This document shows positions 1 through 12,085 of a stretch of 64,000 nucleotides of DNA, one piece after another; within the stretch, counting starts at the first letter, position 1; each line of letters begins with the position of its first letter. The translations under genes and the position numbers were made by a program. The DNA comes from Mixophyes australis. Lineage: Eukaryota; Chordata; Amphibia; Anura; Limnodynastidae. Below the pieces are notes generated by a model, which made no database searches, had not been told where the DNA came from, and was given only the letters and a program-made list of their open reading frames with translations. Location of the stretch: the NCBI GenBank assembly GCA_036250195.1, contig JAVHZZ010000004.1, positions 158,749,227 to 158,813,226 on the forward strand, read 5' to 3'.

Positions 1-620
1 TGAAATATGTCTTGGATCGTTTGCAATTTACGTAATAGTTCATATAAAGAATTTAACTTTAATAGAAGATTTTACTTATTTACTTTTTTAAACTATTTTA
101 ATGATGGATTTTAATAAATCTTTAATAAAATTACAAACAGATACAGGCAAATTGCAAATTAAGTTCAACAATATAGCATAGGTACAATAACTAAATAATA
201 GGATAGAAAAAGACAAGTGAGTATCAGATTGTCTAACAACAGATCCATAAGCCATATAGATGACTAATCTCTGCCCCACCATTGACATAGGATTTATGTC
301 GAGATCTATTCCCATTTATGAGGTTATCAATGTAAAACTTATGACATTTGCTCCATTAAGGTTCTAAGCAGCAGTCTTTTACATGAATAAGATGATCTGA
401 GTGAAGTAAGATCCAGATCAACTCTATCTGTATATATACACTGATATATTCTGGGCTGTCTATATTATGATTTGCAAGTAAAGATCTAATAGAAATAGAA
501 GTTACTAACTGTCACAATACTGGTGTGTCTCGCTAAAGCCATGTTGATGATGATGAAAGCCAATCAAATTTATTTCAAACAGAATCATTATATTAAAGTA
601 ACTTGCAAGTATTCAAATTT
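1..620. other. AT-rich stretch without recognisable features
   Basis: I see no convincing coding frame, terminal repeat or RNA gene here. The short open frame at the left end has no family signature. Confidence 0.5.
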
Positions 621-627
621 AACTGGC

Positions 628-1133
628 TGTGGCAGAAAAACAAATGTAAGTTGGGTTGGCACACAAGTAGTAAGTTAAATGCAAGTCTGGTCAGCAAACA
701 GAGCAGATAATCAGGAGTAAGTCATGTTGGCACACAAAGGAAGTAGTAATGGCTGCATTGTGCTTGGTTGACTCAAAAGCATGTAGTTAGATGTACATTG
801 GGTTGGCACACAAAGCAGGTATTTAATTGTATGTCAAATTACCTCAAAAGTGCATAGTCAGATGTAACCTGGCTTGGCACACAAATGGATAGTCAGATGA
901 AAGCTGGGTCAGCACATAAAGCAGATAGACAGGAGTAATCAAGAACAGCACACACGGTGACTAGTCAGGAGTAAGTCATACACAGTAGCAGGGAATCAAA
1001 TAGGAAAAGGTTTAAGAGCAGAGCAAACAAAATATTCAAATAAAGGGGGGGCCTATTTAAAGGTTACTAATGAGGAGCCTATTCATTATAGGTCCAATTA
1101 GGGCCTGGGAAAAAGTCAAAGCCCACCTTAACA
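628..1133 (-). repeat. possible LTR with degenerate tandem core (ttggcacacaaa motif)
   Basis: The motif ttggcacacaaa recurs at irregular 50-120 bp spacing, separated by variants of agtaagtcatgt and cagatgtaac, which marks a decayed tandem array. Read on the minus strand, the segment starts TGTTAAGG and ends GCCACA, so it has LTR-like TG/CA ends, and it lies just downstream of the minus-strand gypsy pol remnant. That suggests the 3' LTR of that element. I could not find a convincing polypurine tract or target duplication, so the LTR reading is inference and the tandem repeat is what is seen. Confidence 0.35.
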
Positions 1134-1267
1134 GTTAGGAGTGGAGATGAGGACTCACGAAAGAACGTCCCGGAGGAGGAGACATAATGGAAGAGTTAGC
1201 AAGAGCCACTATTTGGACGGGACTGAGAATGGGCATGTAATCTAGGTGCACTAGGGAGTAGGAATTA

Positions 1268-3000
1268 TCAAAAGGATCTGGACAAATCATCATCTCTGAG
1301 ATTTTTGGAACCAGGACGGTAGGTGAATATCAGAAAATAGAGAAAAATAAAGTGACCAGTGAGCCTGGCTGGGATTGAGACACTGGGCACTAAATTCTTG
1401 TGGTCAGTCATCACTGTCACAGGATGTTGTGCCCCTTCCAAGAGATAACTCCACTGCTCCAGAGCGATCTTAATGGCTAGGAGCTCTTTATCACCTATAC
1501 CATAATTCCTCTCACAGGCGGAAATTGTTTTAGAGAGGATTCCACGTGGTTCAAAGAATCCAGAAGAAGACTCTTCAGGTTGCTTGAGTACCGGAGTGGA
1601 AATAAAGGCCTCCTTAGGGGACTTGAAAGCACTGACAGCATCCAGAAGCCAAACTTTACAACAGGCTCCCTTACATGTCAAGGCTGTAATAGGAGCAATG
1701 AGGGACGAGAACCCTCTGATGAGTTGGTGGTAGCAGTTAGCAAACCCGATGAACCGCTGGGTGACCTTAAGACCACAGGGTTGTGGCCTTTTGAGAATGG
1801 ATTCCACCTTCAAAGGGTCCATTTGGAAACCGGTCACTGAGACGAGGTAGCCAAGTAAGTGAACTTCAGTAAGTTTAAAGAGGTATTTGTCAAGCTTGCA
1901 ATACAGGGAATGAGCCCGGAGATGGGAGAGGACCATCTTAACATGACTGTGATGAGAGAGCAAGTCAGGGGAGAAAACCAGAATATCATCCAGATAGACA
2001 ATTACTGATTGATAAAAGAGATCTCTGAAGATTTTGTTGACAAATTCTTGGAACACAACGTGGACATTGCAAAGCCCGAAAGGCATTACCAAGTACTAGT
2101 AGTGCCCACCCCGATTATTGAAGGCCGTCTTCCACTTATCCCATCTACGAATTAGTACCAGGTTGTAGGCTCCTCTGAGGTCTAGTTTGGTGAAGACTTG
2201 AGCTCCGTGGATACGATTGAATAACTCTGAATGAGAGGGAGTGGATAGCGATTTTTGATAGTTATGGCATTCAGGCAATGGTAGTCAATACAGGGTCTTA
2301 AGGAGTCATTCTTCTTTTTGACAAAGAAGAATCCGGCCCCTGCATAAGAGGAAGACTTCTGAAAGAAGCCCCGCTGAAGGTTTTCGGAAATGTACTGGGA
2401 CATGGCTTTAGTTTCTGGTAAGAAGAAGGTGTACACCCTGCCCTTAGGAATGAGTTTACCAGGAACAAGGTCAATGGGACAGTTCCATGGATGATGTGAA
2501 GGCAGTTTTTCAGAGGCTGACTTGATAAACACATTGAGGAAATCCAAGTATGATTCAGGGAGCGTCACTTGGGAAGAAAGCGAAAGGCAGGGCAACTGAA
2601 TCACCAGACAAGGAATCTTGGAAAGACAGCCTAGAAAGCAGGAAGGACCCCAGGAGGTGACCTGGGCACGGTACCAATCAAATTGAGAAGAATGCGTCCT
2701 CATCCAGGGTAAACCCAAGATGATGGAAATGACAGATTTCTGAATAATCAGAAACTTGATCCACTCGTGATGAATAACCCCTACCTGCAACTGATCTGGA
2801 ATAGAGATGCAGGTGATGGAACCATTGCTGACGCGATTGCCATCCACTGCAGTCAGCACCAGAGGTTGCGGCAGCAAATCAAAAGGAATATGGAGTCTAG
2901 ACACGAAAGTGGCGGATAAGAAGTTCCCAGCAGTTCCAGAATCCACAAAGGTGGGACATACCCAGGAACCATCCAATGTATTCAGGGTGACTGGCATCAA
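1268..3000 (-). pseudogene. Ty3/gypsy pol remnant: protease, reverse transcriptase, partial RNase H
   Basis: Read on the minus strand from 3000 down, the frame begins with a retropepsin-like DSGTAGNF motif. It continues into the RT fingers ([20 protein letters not shown]), then after a frameshift near 2235 into LRGAYNLV and KTAFN. An in-frame TAG at about 2096 falls just before MPFGL. The palm motif YLDDILVFS is intact. RNase H follows (ERNYGIGDKELLAIKIALE, TDHKNL) but the segment holding its first acidic residue is deleted. The frame ends at a DDLSRSF-like tail and integrase is absent. This is a dead copy of a gypsy lineage common in fish and amphibians. It could not make a functional polyprotein because of the frameshift, the stop and the deletions. 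Confidence 0.85.
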
Positions 3001-3068
3001 AAAGCTGTCATTTTTGAGGGAACAGTCAGTGTAGGAACTGGATCCTAAGACAGCCTCCCTCTTATCAC

Positions 3069-3660
3069 CTAGGAGTTGGCGTCTCCCGGCCTCTTAGTGC
3101 AAGCAGACAACAGGTGACCGGCCTCTCTGCAGTAAAGACAAAGATGTTTCTTTATCCGGCACTCCCGCTCATCCCGGGAGAGACGGAAGTGTCCAATTTG
3201 CATAGGCTCCTCAACCGGAGAAAATGGAGACTGAAAGCGAGAAGCCAATCGGGAAAGGCGTCGGCTTTGGTCCCTCTCCAGGGAACGTTCCTGCTGACGA
3301 ATATCCACCTTGGTACTAAGAGAAAATAGATCATCCAGATTAGAAGGAAGATCACGAGAGACTACGACATCCTTCATCTGGTCAGAAAGTCCTTGCCAGA
3401 AGGTGGCAGCCAAAGCTTCTTTGTTCCATTTTAGCTCAGAGGCTAATGTCCAGAATCGTACAACATACTGCCCAGCTGAGAGCGACACCTGCCAGAGAGC
3501 AAGAAGACTTGTGGCGGCAGATGAAACACAACCAGGCTTATCAAAAACTCGGCAAAAATTTTCAGTGAAAATTGAGGAATTGCAGAGAGAAGCTTCATCA
3601 CGTTCCCATAAAGGAGAGGCCCAAATTTCATGTGTTGCTTTTTTCAAACCCCGTAAATAC
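3069..3660 (-). pseudogene. Ty3/gypsy gag remnant with zinc knuckle
   Basis: The minus-strand frame of 192 codons shows the capsid half of a Ty3/gypsy Gag (ASPLWERDEAS, then FRVFDKPG-like sequence, LSDQMKDVVV) followed by a nucleocapsid knuckle CLYCREAGHLLSAC, which fits CX2CX4HX4C. It lies directly upstream of the protease-RT remnant in the expected gag-pol order. The gap between them (about 3000-3068) is where the Gag-Pol junction would be. The N-terminal matrix part is missing, so the element is truncated at about 3660 and no 5' LTR is seen beyond it. The 138-codon plus-strand frame overlapping it is an antisense shadow. Confidence 0.82.
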
Positions 3661-4039
3661 CATGAGGTTTATCCCTTAAATTACAACAGCTCAGCCTGTT
3701 CAGTATCTGGCTTAGTCTTCTGGTAGGAAAAGTCTATTAGAATGTCCATTGGAAGCAGCTAACCTAGTCAGACATATGAACTTATTTTTGTTGTTAAGCT
3801 GAATTGTATAAGTATCCTATAGCGCCTTTTTTCCTTTGCCCCTTTTTTAGATCTTCTGGTAGGAACCAAAAAAAAAGATAGGGCCATTGCACATAGAGAG
3901 TCCAGGCGCAATGCTGACTTGAACTGGCCCCCTCTTTATATTTCTGGTAGTTGGGTACCAGGGTTAAAATGTTAAAATATAAAGTAACCTCTTGCGGCAT
4001 TACAAGTGTGAGCATGCTAGCACTTGTAGTGCCACAAGT

Positions 4040-4310
4040 GTGCACTATAAGTTATGAAATCTTGCCCCCATAATAAATTATGAAAACTTGCCCTGTAATA
4101 GCTTATAAAGTGTTGCCCCATAATAATATATGAAATGTTACCCCATAACAAATATGAAATGTTACCCCATTGTAAAAGGTTGATTCCAGGGCTATGGGGT
4201 TCTAATAGTCTAGCAAATGTGTTAAAACCCATTTAATAACATTACCTATGACTATTACTATCAACCAACTCCTCACAAAGGTAATTCTGATTTCATGTTA
4301 CCCCATAATA
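4040..4310. repeat. short degenerate minisatellite (tatgaaatgttaccccataa)
   Basis: Six or so imperfect copies of a 25-33 bp unit run from about 4050 to 4175, with one more near 4295. The conserved core is gaaatgttaccccataa. Copies differ by several substitutions and indels, so the array is old. Confidence 0.65.
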
Positions 4311-4734
4311 AATAAATGATTATTTTACTAAAGTCAAACCTGCACATCAAATCGCATTATATAAGGTCTCAAGCTCCAGTTAGCCAAACAGCATTGGAAA
4401 ACCGGCAATTAAATAAATGGGATGTTTTGTATCTTTAAACTTCAAAATGTTTTGTTAAATATGATTTTACCTTTAGTATATTGCACATTTTATAAACCGC
4501 ACATCAAACCACATGGTTTGCTCAAACTACAGCTCAGCAAATAGATTACACCATTTATGTCTTTTTTAATTAGTGGAATAGGAAAGGTGTAAAAAAAAAG
4601 TGCAATATTCTGGGTATTATTTTTAATAACTCCAATTCTACCTATCTAAGAAATGGAGTATCTCTTCCTTCTCTAGATCTTTTTTCAGTTATTTTTTATT
4701 CTTATTTTTTTTAACAAAGGTGGAAAGTTGGCTT

Positions 4735-5620
4735 TATATAGTTAAATATAGAAGGCAGTCAGTAGCATACCTAGATATTTAACACCCTCCTTGGACCAAT
4801 TGAAATTTAAATCAAGGTATGGTATTGGCTGAGATTTGGTCAAACCTAGAGGGTTTTGATAGCAGTAAAGAAAGAACCAGAAAAGTCAAAAGTGTCTAAA
4901 GCAAGGAACATGAAAGGCAAAGCAATGCAGTAAAAAAGCCTGCTCCACATCCAGACATAACATTAATATTGTAGTTTGTTGTTTCTTAGCAATGTGAAAT
5001 AAATGTATTATTCTCCTGCCATTGCCATATGTCTGTCATTCAGGCAAGAAGCCAAGTTTGTATTTGCTAATCTGTAAAGAATGAATATGCTTAATCTATA
5101 GGCTAAAATCTTGTTTTAAATATTAAGATCTTTATTGACGAAGGCAATGGGTCTATATCTGCTATATGTTTTAGGATGTCAATGTTCTTTATGGATAAAA
5201 GTAATCAGAGATTTTAACACTGTAGTTAGTTTTAGATGGCTAAATCCTATTTTTTTATGATGTATATTAAGTGGCCCAGAAAAGGCAGGGAGAACAAAGA
5301 CATGTAAAAAGTCAAAGACTTGTCTAAAGAAGGCTCTGACACTAAGTTGAAGTCACCTCCCACTATTGTTGTGACATAAAACTGTTGAGTTAAAACCAAA
5401 AAGAACTTGTCAAAATTTTAGTCTGAAGATGGTTGGATTTACCAATTCAGTAACACAGGAGTTTTATCAGGTAGACTTCTAACTCTTGAAGTTAGATAAT
5501 GTATATTTTCATTGTGCTTCAGTAGCACTTTGACAATTTTCTACTCTTCAGTAAAAAAGTAGGTATCCCCTCTACTCTACCTAATGCTAATACCGCTACT
5601 TTCTATATATTTTTAAAAAA
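4735..5620 (-). pseudogene. decayed L1-like LINE ORF2 (endonuclease and RT pieces)
   Basis: No long frame remains, but translating the minus strand in pieces gives L1 landmarks in the right order. Near 5350 there is an endonuclease-like IVGGDFNL. Near 5150 there is RPIAFVNKDLNI followed by KILAYRL, matching the L1 RT block RPISLLN...KILA.RL. Near 4800 there is FNWSKEGVKYLGM, matching the L1 block that precedes the thumb. Numerous stops and frameshifts separate them. The order and spacing (endonuclease upstream, RT downstream) make chance unlikely. The assignment to L1 rather than another LINE clade rests on the RPISLLN and VKYLGI-type motifs. Confidence 0.6.
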
Positions 5621-5639
5621 TATCTATAGAAAATTGGCT

Positions 5640-6750
5640 TTACAAAGAATGATATTAATATAACCAATATTAGACAATACTACACATATAAATGTCTATG
5701 TAACATATTTTTAAATAAGAATATACTAGTTATAAACGTATTCTACTAATCAGTAGATGGTGGTAGATATACTCTGTATAGCTAGATATGTTTTGCTTGC
5801 ACAGAAAGTTGTATATTCTGGTATAATATACTTATTTACAGATTGGGAAAAAGTACAATATATATGGAAAACATTACAAAGAAGAAACAACAACAGTCAT
5901 ATACTTCCTTATTGCCAATGTGTCTTTTTTATACCCAGTTTACTCTGTTCTCAAAGACCAAGTAAAGCCACTATTTGACATTAAATTCTAATTCCACCCA
6001 ACACTAAAAATTCATCTTTTAAGTACAATCTAGTACTTAAGTAACTATTTAGGTCAGGATTGCATTTCAGATATTTCCATAACAAACTGAATATTTAGCT
6101 TTGGGTGGAAATATTATTTAATTTGTATTAAAGCTTGTATATGACTGAGCTGAAAAATAAACATGAAACAACGTAATTATTTATATTAAACTAGTAAAAT
6201 AACTTTAGAAGTTTTCCAAATGTGGCTGGTGGCTGCTGAATCTCATCTCCCCACCACATTGTTAGAAGTGCCATACGTGGGCATCAGACTATACTTTGAA
6301 AAAGATGACTTTTGTACCAACATTGTTTAGATATTAATTTATGAAAAACTACAATACTTACTGAAATTTGGTTATTATGAATAACTGCTGAAGAATAACC
6401 AGAGTTGCAACACACACCTTTTATACCGACATTAGCAAAGCACATAGACAAGAAGATGGTGATTGTGGTAGGACAGGGAGCTCTGATCACAAAAAAACAG
6501 CCATTGCTAGCTATGTTATTTACAACTTCTGTCTTACCAGATCTGTCAATTCGAGTTCAAATAAACACTTTCACACATCTGATATGGTGGGTCAACCACC
6601 ACATAAAGCTAATCCACTACATATCAGGCATTGTTGAGTCTAAAATGAACATTACCAAGGAAATTTTAACCTCCCAAAATGTATTTGCGTTTTTGTCTCA
6701 CTAGCATAAGGTAATTTATATGGTATAAATAGTTGTATGCTAGCCCTCTG
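5640..6750. other. AT-rich stretch without recognisable features
   Basis: The longest frame here (6405-6704, 99 codons) has no known motif, no usable context and average base composition for the region. I see nothing else. Confidence 0.45.
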
Positions 6751-6755
6751 TTCAG

Positions 6756-7457
6756 TGTTAGGAATCCCTCCAGCTGGCACAACACAACCCGGAGTCTACT
6801 CTGCCAGTCAGGTGTTCACTGGAGCCCCTGATGGTGGGGATAGGCTGGGCTGCAGACTGACAGAGGGTCGTGAAGTGTGTACCGGCTGGGGAGAACCTAG
6901 GCAAGCGGAGTGAGGTCCAAGCAGAGGTCAAGGGCCGGCAGCAGGTAGCAATTCCAATTAACAAGCCGAGGTCAAGGGTCACAAGCAGACAGGAAGATCG
7001 GTCAACGGGCCAGAGGTCAGGGTCACGAGATACACAGGCAAAGTCCAAATCCAGGCAAAGGGTCATACATGGGTAATTAGCAGAAAGTCCAACAGGCAGG
7101 AACAAGGCACAGAGCAGGTCAGCAGACTGGCAACAGAAGCTATAACCGGCAATGAGGCAGCAGACCTCTTTGCCTTAAATATACAGTGTTACCAATCAGA
7201 GCCTGGCTCTGAAACTGCCCCCAGACTGTGCCTACTACATTAGTTAGTAAGATTAATTAGCCCACAGGCTATTCGCAGAATAGCGCACGCGCCCGGCTGC
7301 CCACAGTGCCGGGACACGGCGCTGAACTATTCAGCGTCCGGCCGTTGCTGCGGCAACGGTCGGCCTGGCCCCGGAAGTGACGTCCCGGTCACCATAGCGA
7401 CGGCCGGGACGGAGGTAGGAGAGTCCCGGCGGCTGGGCACCTCCGCGGCTCGTAACA
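6756..7457 (-). repeat. gypsy 3' LTR (702 bp)
   Basis: On the minus strand the LTR begins TGTTACGAGCCGCGG and ends GGATTCCTAACA. Immediately upstream in element orientation (7458-7470 on the plus strand) lies the polypurine tract, aaggggggGTAC on the element strand. The GC-rich end around 7260-7457 contrasts with AT-rich surroundings. It resembles the solo LTR at 58736-59475 at its outer ends (start TGT[TC]ACGAGCCGCGG, end TTCCTAACA), so both belong to one broad LTR family. Confidence 0.85.
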
Positions 7458-7470
7458 GTACCCCCCCTTG
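7458..7470 (-). promoter_or_regulatory. polypurine tract of the gypsy element
   Basis: On the minus strand the sequence caagggggggtac abuts the LTR start TGTTACG. This is the expected position for plus-strand DNA priming in LTR retrotransposons. Confidence 0.65.
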
Positions 7471-7479
7471 AGGAGGGGT

Positions 7480-8695
7480 CAAGGCACCCCGACATCCCGG
7501 TTTCCTAGGGAATTTCTTGAAGAACTTCTTCAGCTTTTTAGGGGCATGAAGTTGTCTTCGCGGAATCCACGACCGCTCTTCTAACCCTCAATTTTTCCAC
7601 TGCACTAGGAAGTGCACCTGACCTTGCACTTTTTTAGAATCAAGGATTTTCTGGATAATGTATTTTTGTGGTTTGTTTGTATTTCTCACAGGAAAACTTG
7701 AAGGCTGGGTTTGATTAGGATATAGTACAGGTTTCAAAGGCGAACAATGAAATGTGTTGGGAATTTTCAACGAGCCTGGAATTCTTAAACTAAATGCGAC
7801 AGAATTAACCTGCTTGATGATAAGAAACGGACCAATAAACTTAGGGCCCAACTTCTTGCAAGGCTGTCTGAGCCTAATAATTTTTGTAGACAGCCACACT
7901 TTCTGGCCCACCTTGAGGGAGCAGGTGGTACGGTGGCTATCCGATTTTTTTTTTTGCAACAAATGAGGCTTCTCTTAATGATGACTGCACTTTCCTCCAG
8001 ATAACTCTCAGATCCCTGGCAGTGGAGCGGATCTCCTGGATACCAACAGACTTGAGTAAGTACAAAGAGTTAGATCTGGGGTGAAAACCATAATTGCAAA
8101 AAAACTGAGAGGTTTTAGTAGATGAGTGACATGAATTATTACAAGCAAATTTTGCCCAGGGCAACAAGGAGGACCAGTTATCATGGAATTCCGACGTGTA
8201 GCATCGTAAAAATTGCTCTAAGGACTGGTTAACCCTTTCAGTTTGCCCATTTGACTGAGGGTGGTATGCGGATGACAAACTGATCTTGATTCCGAGCAGG
8301 GGACAGAAGGATTTCCAGAATCGTGCAATGATTTGTGAACCACGATCAGAAACGATATCAGAAGGAAGTCCATGGAGACGAAAAATATGTTGGATGAAGA
8401 GAATGGCCAGATCTCGAGCGGTAGGAAGCCTGGTTAGTGGAATGAAATGTGCCATTTTGCTGAAGCGGTCTACCCCGACCCAAATAGTATTGTGTCCCAC
8501 AGAGGGTGGCAAATCAACAATAAAGTCCATGGACAAGTGTGTCCAAGGTTTTGCAGGAACGGCCAAAGGAACCAACTTACCTACCAGGCGAGTCCTGGGA
8601 ATTTTGTTCCTGGCACAAACCTCAAAAGAAGGGACGTGACTCTTGATATCAGCAGACAAAGATGGCCACCAAACAGTGTGGGAAAGGATTTCCAA
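7480..8695 (-). pseudogene. gypsy integrase core plus chromodomain remnant
   Basis: The 252-codon minus-strand frame (8695 to 7937) keeps the integrase catalytic core with all three acidic residues: D57 in MDFIVDLP, D117 in VSDRGSQ and E153 in GQTERVN. There are 35 residues between the second and third, the classic D,D-35-E spacing. The preceding zinc-binding HHCC domain is truncated: only the CxxC half survives, degraded to SFEVC. A frameshift in a run of T's near 7945 separates it from a second frame (7962 to 7588) with GPKFIGPF and a chromodomain-like C-terminus (YIIQKILDSKKVQGQVHFLVQWKN). That frame then hits an in-frame stop before the last conserved block. Chromodomains are typical of the chromovirus branch of Ty3/gypsy. 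Confidence 0.85.
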
Positions 8696-8698
8696 TGC

Positions 8699-8761
8699 TA
8701 GCGACGGCCAGGACGGAGATAGGAAAGTCGCGGCGGCTGGGCACCGCCGTGGCTCGTAACA
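8699..8761 (-). repeat. 63-bp remnant of the 5' LTR
   Basis: This segment aligns without gaps to 7395-7457 with six mismatches, ending in the same cgtaaca. It is followed by the TTCAG target duplication. Confidence 0.85.
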
Positions 8762-8769
8762 TTCAGGCT

Positions 8770-10765
8770 ATAAATAAAGTCAAAGAGCTGTGTCTGTCAC
8801 ATCTATGACTGCTCTCTGCCATTTTTTTTCGTTGTTTCTGGTTGTAGTTATACCGTAGTGATGTCATACCTTAGCCCAATTGACATCACACATATCTCAG
8901 TAATTGAGCTACATGTCCAAGCTACTGTATTGCGAGAACAGTGAAATGCTCAAAGATAAGACTGACATGAGCAGGGACAACTTTTGTAACTGTGGGGCCT
9001 TATGCAATATTCATAGAGGGACACCCCATAGCAATGGAGGGGGCATGTCATGATACTCTCAGTGTTCCCCCTCCACAATTCTGTATCCTTCCTTCAAATG
9101 TTCCCATGTTATTCATAGTAAAGTGTTTTCTCTCACCATCTAGTTCTCTCTAACTTCTGTTCCCTTGAACCCTCTTTAGTTCTCCGGTTCCCTCTCTCCG
9201 CCCCTCTCTGGTTCTCTCTCCCTCAGGATTTCTCACTCCATCCCTCTCTGGTTCTCTCATCTTTCCTTTGCCCTACAGGAAGACACAGCTCTGCATATTT
9301 TATATTACTGTGCATCCACAATATTAACATAATATTGACATACCTTCGGGCTGATGGGGCCACCAGAACCCCAAAGTGTAGGGTCCACAAGCAGTCGGTC
9401 CTGGACAGGAAAGCTGTAAGAGAAAATTTAAAAATTGTGTGTCTCTAGGAAACCTGCAAGAATGGTACTCCTGGGTAAGCGAGGAGGGCATTGCCATTTT
9501 ATCTCCCACAAAAGAACTTCTGTAAAACGGACATCTTTTTAACCTTGCATATGCACTTTATATGGGGAAAAAAATTAATATGTGCAATTATACCAATTTT
9601 TATCAAAATGTTAAAATGTACAATAGTAATACATATAAAAGGGATAGTTTAGATAATGCGTGTCCAGTCTGTTTAACTCAGTAATCTACTCTAAAAACTG
9701 AAAATCTTTTTTGATCTACCATAGCACATATTGTAATATTTATTAGGTCAGCTAGTCAATGAAATGTAAAATAGCATCAAACAAATACATTTTACCATAA
9801 GTAGAAGGTATTTTTCACTTACCTTCCTATTTTGACTTTGATATATGACACTGCATATATTATGATAACTTACTGAGATATGATTCAAAATTACTTAAGC
9901 ACAATTGCAGGCAATCTTTTTATTGTTCATCGTTTAGACCACTTCTGTATCTTGAATAAATTATCTTCATCTGAGAGAAGGCTGCTTTCCAAAAGTAGGA
10001 TGATCCAAAAGTGCTGTCAAATGAAGAACTTTTGGTAAATATCTTCACCTCTAGTTTGTTTCTTCATAAAGGTAATATTAATTAATATTCTATTCAATTA
10101 TAATATCTACCATGGAAGGGGAGGGGCAAGGACAGGGTTACTTTTATTGCTAGCTTTTATTTGTATTTAATTGTTTTTTTAAAATCTATTTTATATTGCT
10201 ATATTTTTTTTTAAAAAAACACAATTAATTTGCATGCGCTCCATTAATTGCCAATTTATGGGGGATGTTTTTAGTATTGCATTGTCATTCAGCAGAGTCT
10301 CTCCAAATGTATTCTACATCATTCTACCTTCTACCTCTCCTCTCAAAGAGTGCCAACACACTTAGAATGAATGTGACGTACAGGTGAAGTTGTTGTCTGA
10401 CTTTTAAAATAACTCCCCAACTGTGGCCGACATAGTTGACATTGGTCATGTAATCAGGAATTAAATGGCCAGCAGTGTGTAGGAAGCACCCAAGATATAT
10501 GTAATGGTAGTCCTGTGAAAGAGGGGTGATATGAGCCCATTGCATGCTATATTGCACATATTGCAGCTCATGTGGATGGCTAAGATATCACTTATGACCA
10601 ACACTTTATTCTTTCATCATTTAGTCCTAATGTAATGCCACAATATGTTTTAGCTCAGCTCATTTACATTGTATATGCATTTTTTTAATTCATTGCATGG
10701 CAACTGACATAAAATTTTACGTTAAGCAAACTCTATTAGTCCACTCTGCATAAATGTAGACTGTT
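8770..10765. other. unassigned AT-rich stretch with a pyrimidine-rich patch
   Basis: At about 9130-9265 there is a pyrimidine-rich degenerate repeat of tctctggttctctc. At 8850-8925 the string agtgatgtcatac followed by cccaat and cacacatat also occurs, diverged, at 25435-25480, so a dispersed repeat is present. No coding frame is convincing. Confidence 0.4.
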
Positions 10766-10770
10766 TCATG

Positions 10771-11140
10771 TACAGTATACCTTATTTCCCAATGTATAAG
10801 GCGCTCCCATGTATAAGATGCACTTTAATTTTGGCCTCGAAATTTAAAAAAAAATATATTATGGTAGCTGTCAAAGAGTGTGTGGATTGCAGGGGCTTGC
10901 TGCCGGTGGTTGCACACTATGTGCAGGTCTGTTCGGCAGAGACAGGCAGGGAGAGTGTGCTGCAATCACCCCCCCCCCCCCACTGGCACTGGACTGCTGC
11001 CCCCCTCCCCCTGGATCCCCCCATTGTCACTGTACCGCTGCCCCCCCTGGATCACCGCTACCACTCTATAAGATGCACCCAGTTTTTAGAACCCAAATTT
11101 TTGGGAAAAAGGTGCGTCCTATACATGGGGAAATACTGTA
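10771..11140. mobile_element. MITE with tacagtat...atactgta ends
   Basis: The left end (tatttcccaatgtataaggcgc) and the reverse complement of the right end (tatttccccatgtataggacgc) form imperfect terminal inverted repeats of about 35 bp. Both carry a second inner pair (tataagatgcac). If the outermost TA is the target duplication, the element proper is CAGTAT...ATACTG, which would fit a Tc1/mariner-type MITE. The interior contains C-rich runs (cccccccccc near 10970). The apparent frames across it are artefacts of this composition. Confidence 0.65.
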
Positions 11141-12085
11141 AGTGTTTCTAATGTGCAAAATAAGTAAGAGATGCTTTAGTCTCTGTCTCATTTTAATATA
11201 TTAATAACTCATTTCTAGACAGTCTCTGACAATTATATTTCAAACGGTTTTGTTTGTTGCAGTATTAATCATATGCAAAACAGTCACCATGTTTGCCAAC
11301 TGTTAGCAGCTTTAATGACTTGTCAATCATTAAGAGAAATGTAGAAACAGTTGACATTCTATGTTATTAAAACTATTAATTGAACATAACAAACAATAAA
11401 CCAGTAGATTATGCATGGGTGGGAAGCCATTATTTTAAAACTTTCATGCTTTTGCAGACATTTATATCACATTAATAATAACCCAATAAAAATTGTCATC
11501 AGTAATTTATTTTAGAAGTTATCAGTAAAAAATCAATAACATAAAATAAAGAGTTGGAAGCTCTTACATACAGGATATAGAACACATTCAGACCATCTCC
11601 ACTTTTCCTAACAAGGCTACAAAGTACAGTTATTATAAATGATAATGTACTCACCATAGAAAATGCGGACATGTGGCACAATAAGTTATATTATTGTTAT
11701 TAGGCATGATCTGCAGCTTTTTACAGTTGGGAACAAACACAGTTATAAATAAAAACTGGATGTTAACAAAGAGATATAGTCCAGCTATGTGTTGCACTTT
11801 CACCTTTCTCTTTTAGCACCTTCCCCTGTAAAAGTGATGTATTTGATCTTTTCTGGAAATGTGGGTGCAGATTGAAATGCTCATGGCAGAAAAAAATAAA
11901 AGATTCACTTCTATGTCCTTTAGGACCACAACCTTATTTTGTTTAAACTTTTTCACTCCCAAAATATTGTTCACTGGAGACTCATAAGTGGTTTAGATAA
12001 AGTATGAGATTGAGGAGACTTCAGGACTGTCTTTATTACATGTGTCACAATTGAAATTGATAGCTTTTATTATATTTATGTGATG
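11141..12085. other. AT-rich stretch without recognisable features
   Basis: No family motif, terminal repeat or sizeable coding frame is seen. Confidence 0.45.

Larger units (their letters stand above)
6756..8761 (-). mobile_element. internally deleted Ty3/gypsy element with TTCAG target duplication
   Basis: The element lies on the minus strand, flanked by identical 5-bp repeats TTCAG at 6751-6755 and 8762-8766. Its 3' LTR is complete (6756-7457). The 5' LTR is reduced to its first 63 bp (8699-8761), which match 7395-7457 at 57 of 63 positions. Between them lies only the integrase C-terminal half of pol. Everything from LTR position 64 through gag, protease, RT and the start of integrase has been removed. 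Because the target duplications still match, the deletion is internal, and either predates insertion or happened in place without touching the ends. Confidence 0.85.

Noticed and set aside
1580..1840. Plus-strand 86-codon frame, and others at 2807 and 3310
   Set aside because: Antisense to the gypsy gag-pol remnant.
6405..6704. 99-codon plus-strand frame in an otherwise empty stretch
   Set aside because: No motif, no element context, and length within chance for this composition.
10768..11151. Three overlapping plus-strand frames of 63-127 codons
   Set aside because: They run through a MITE with C-rich runs; no conserved domain.
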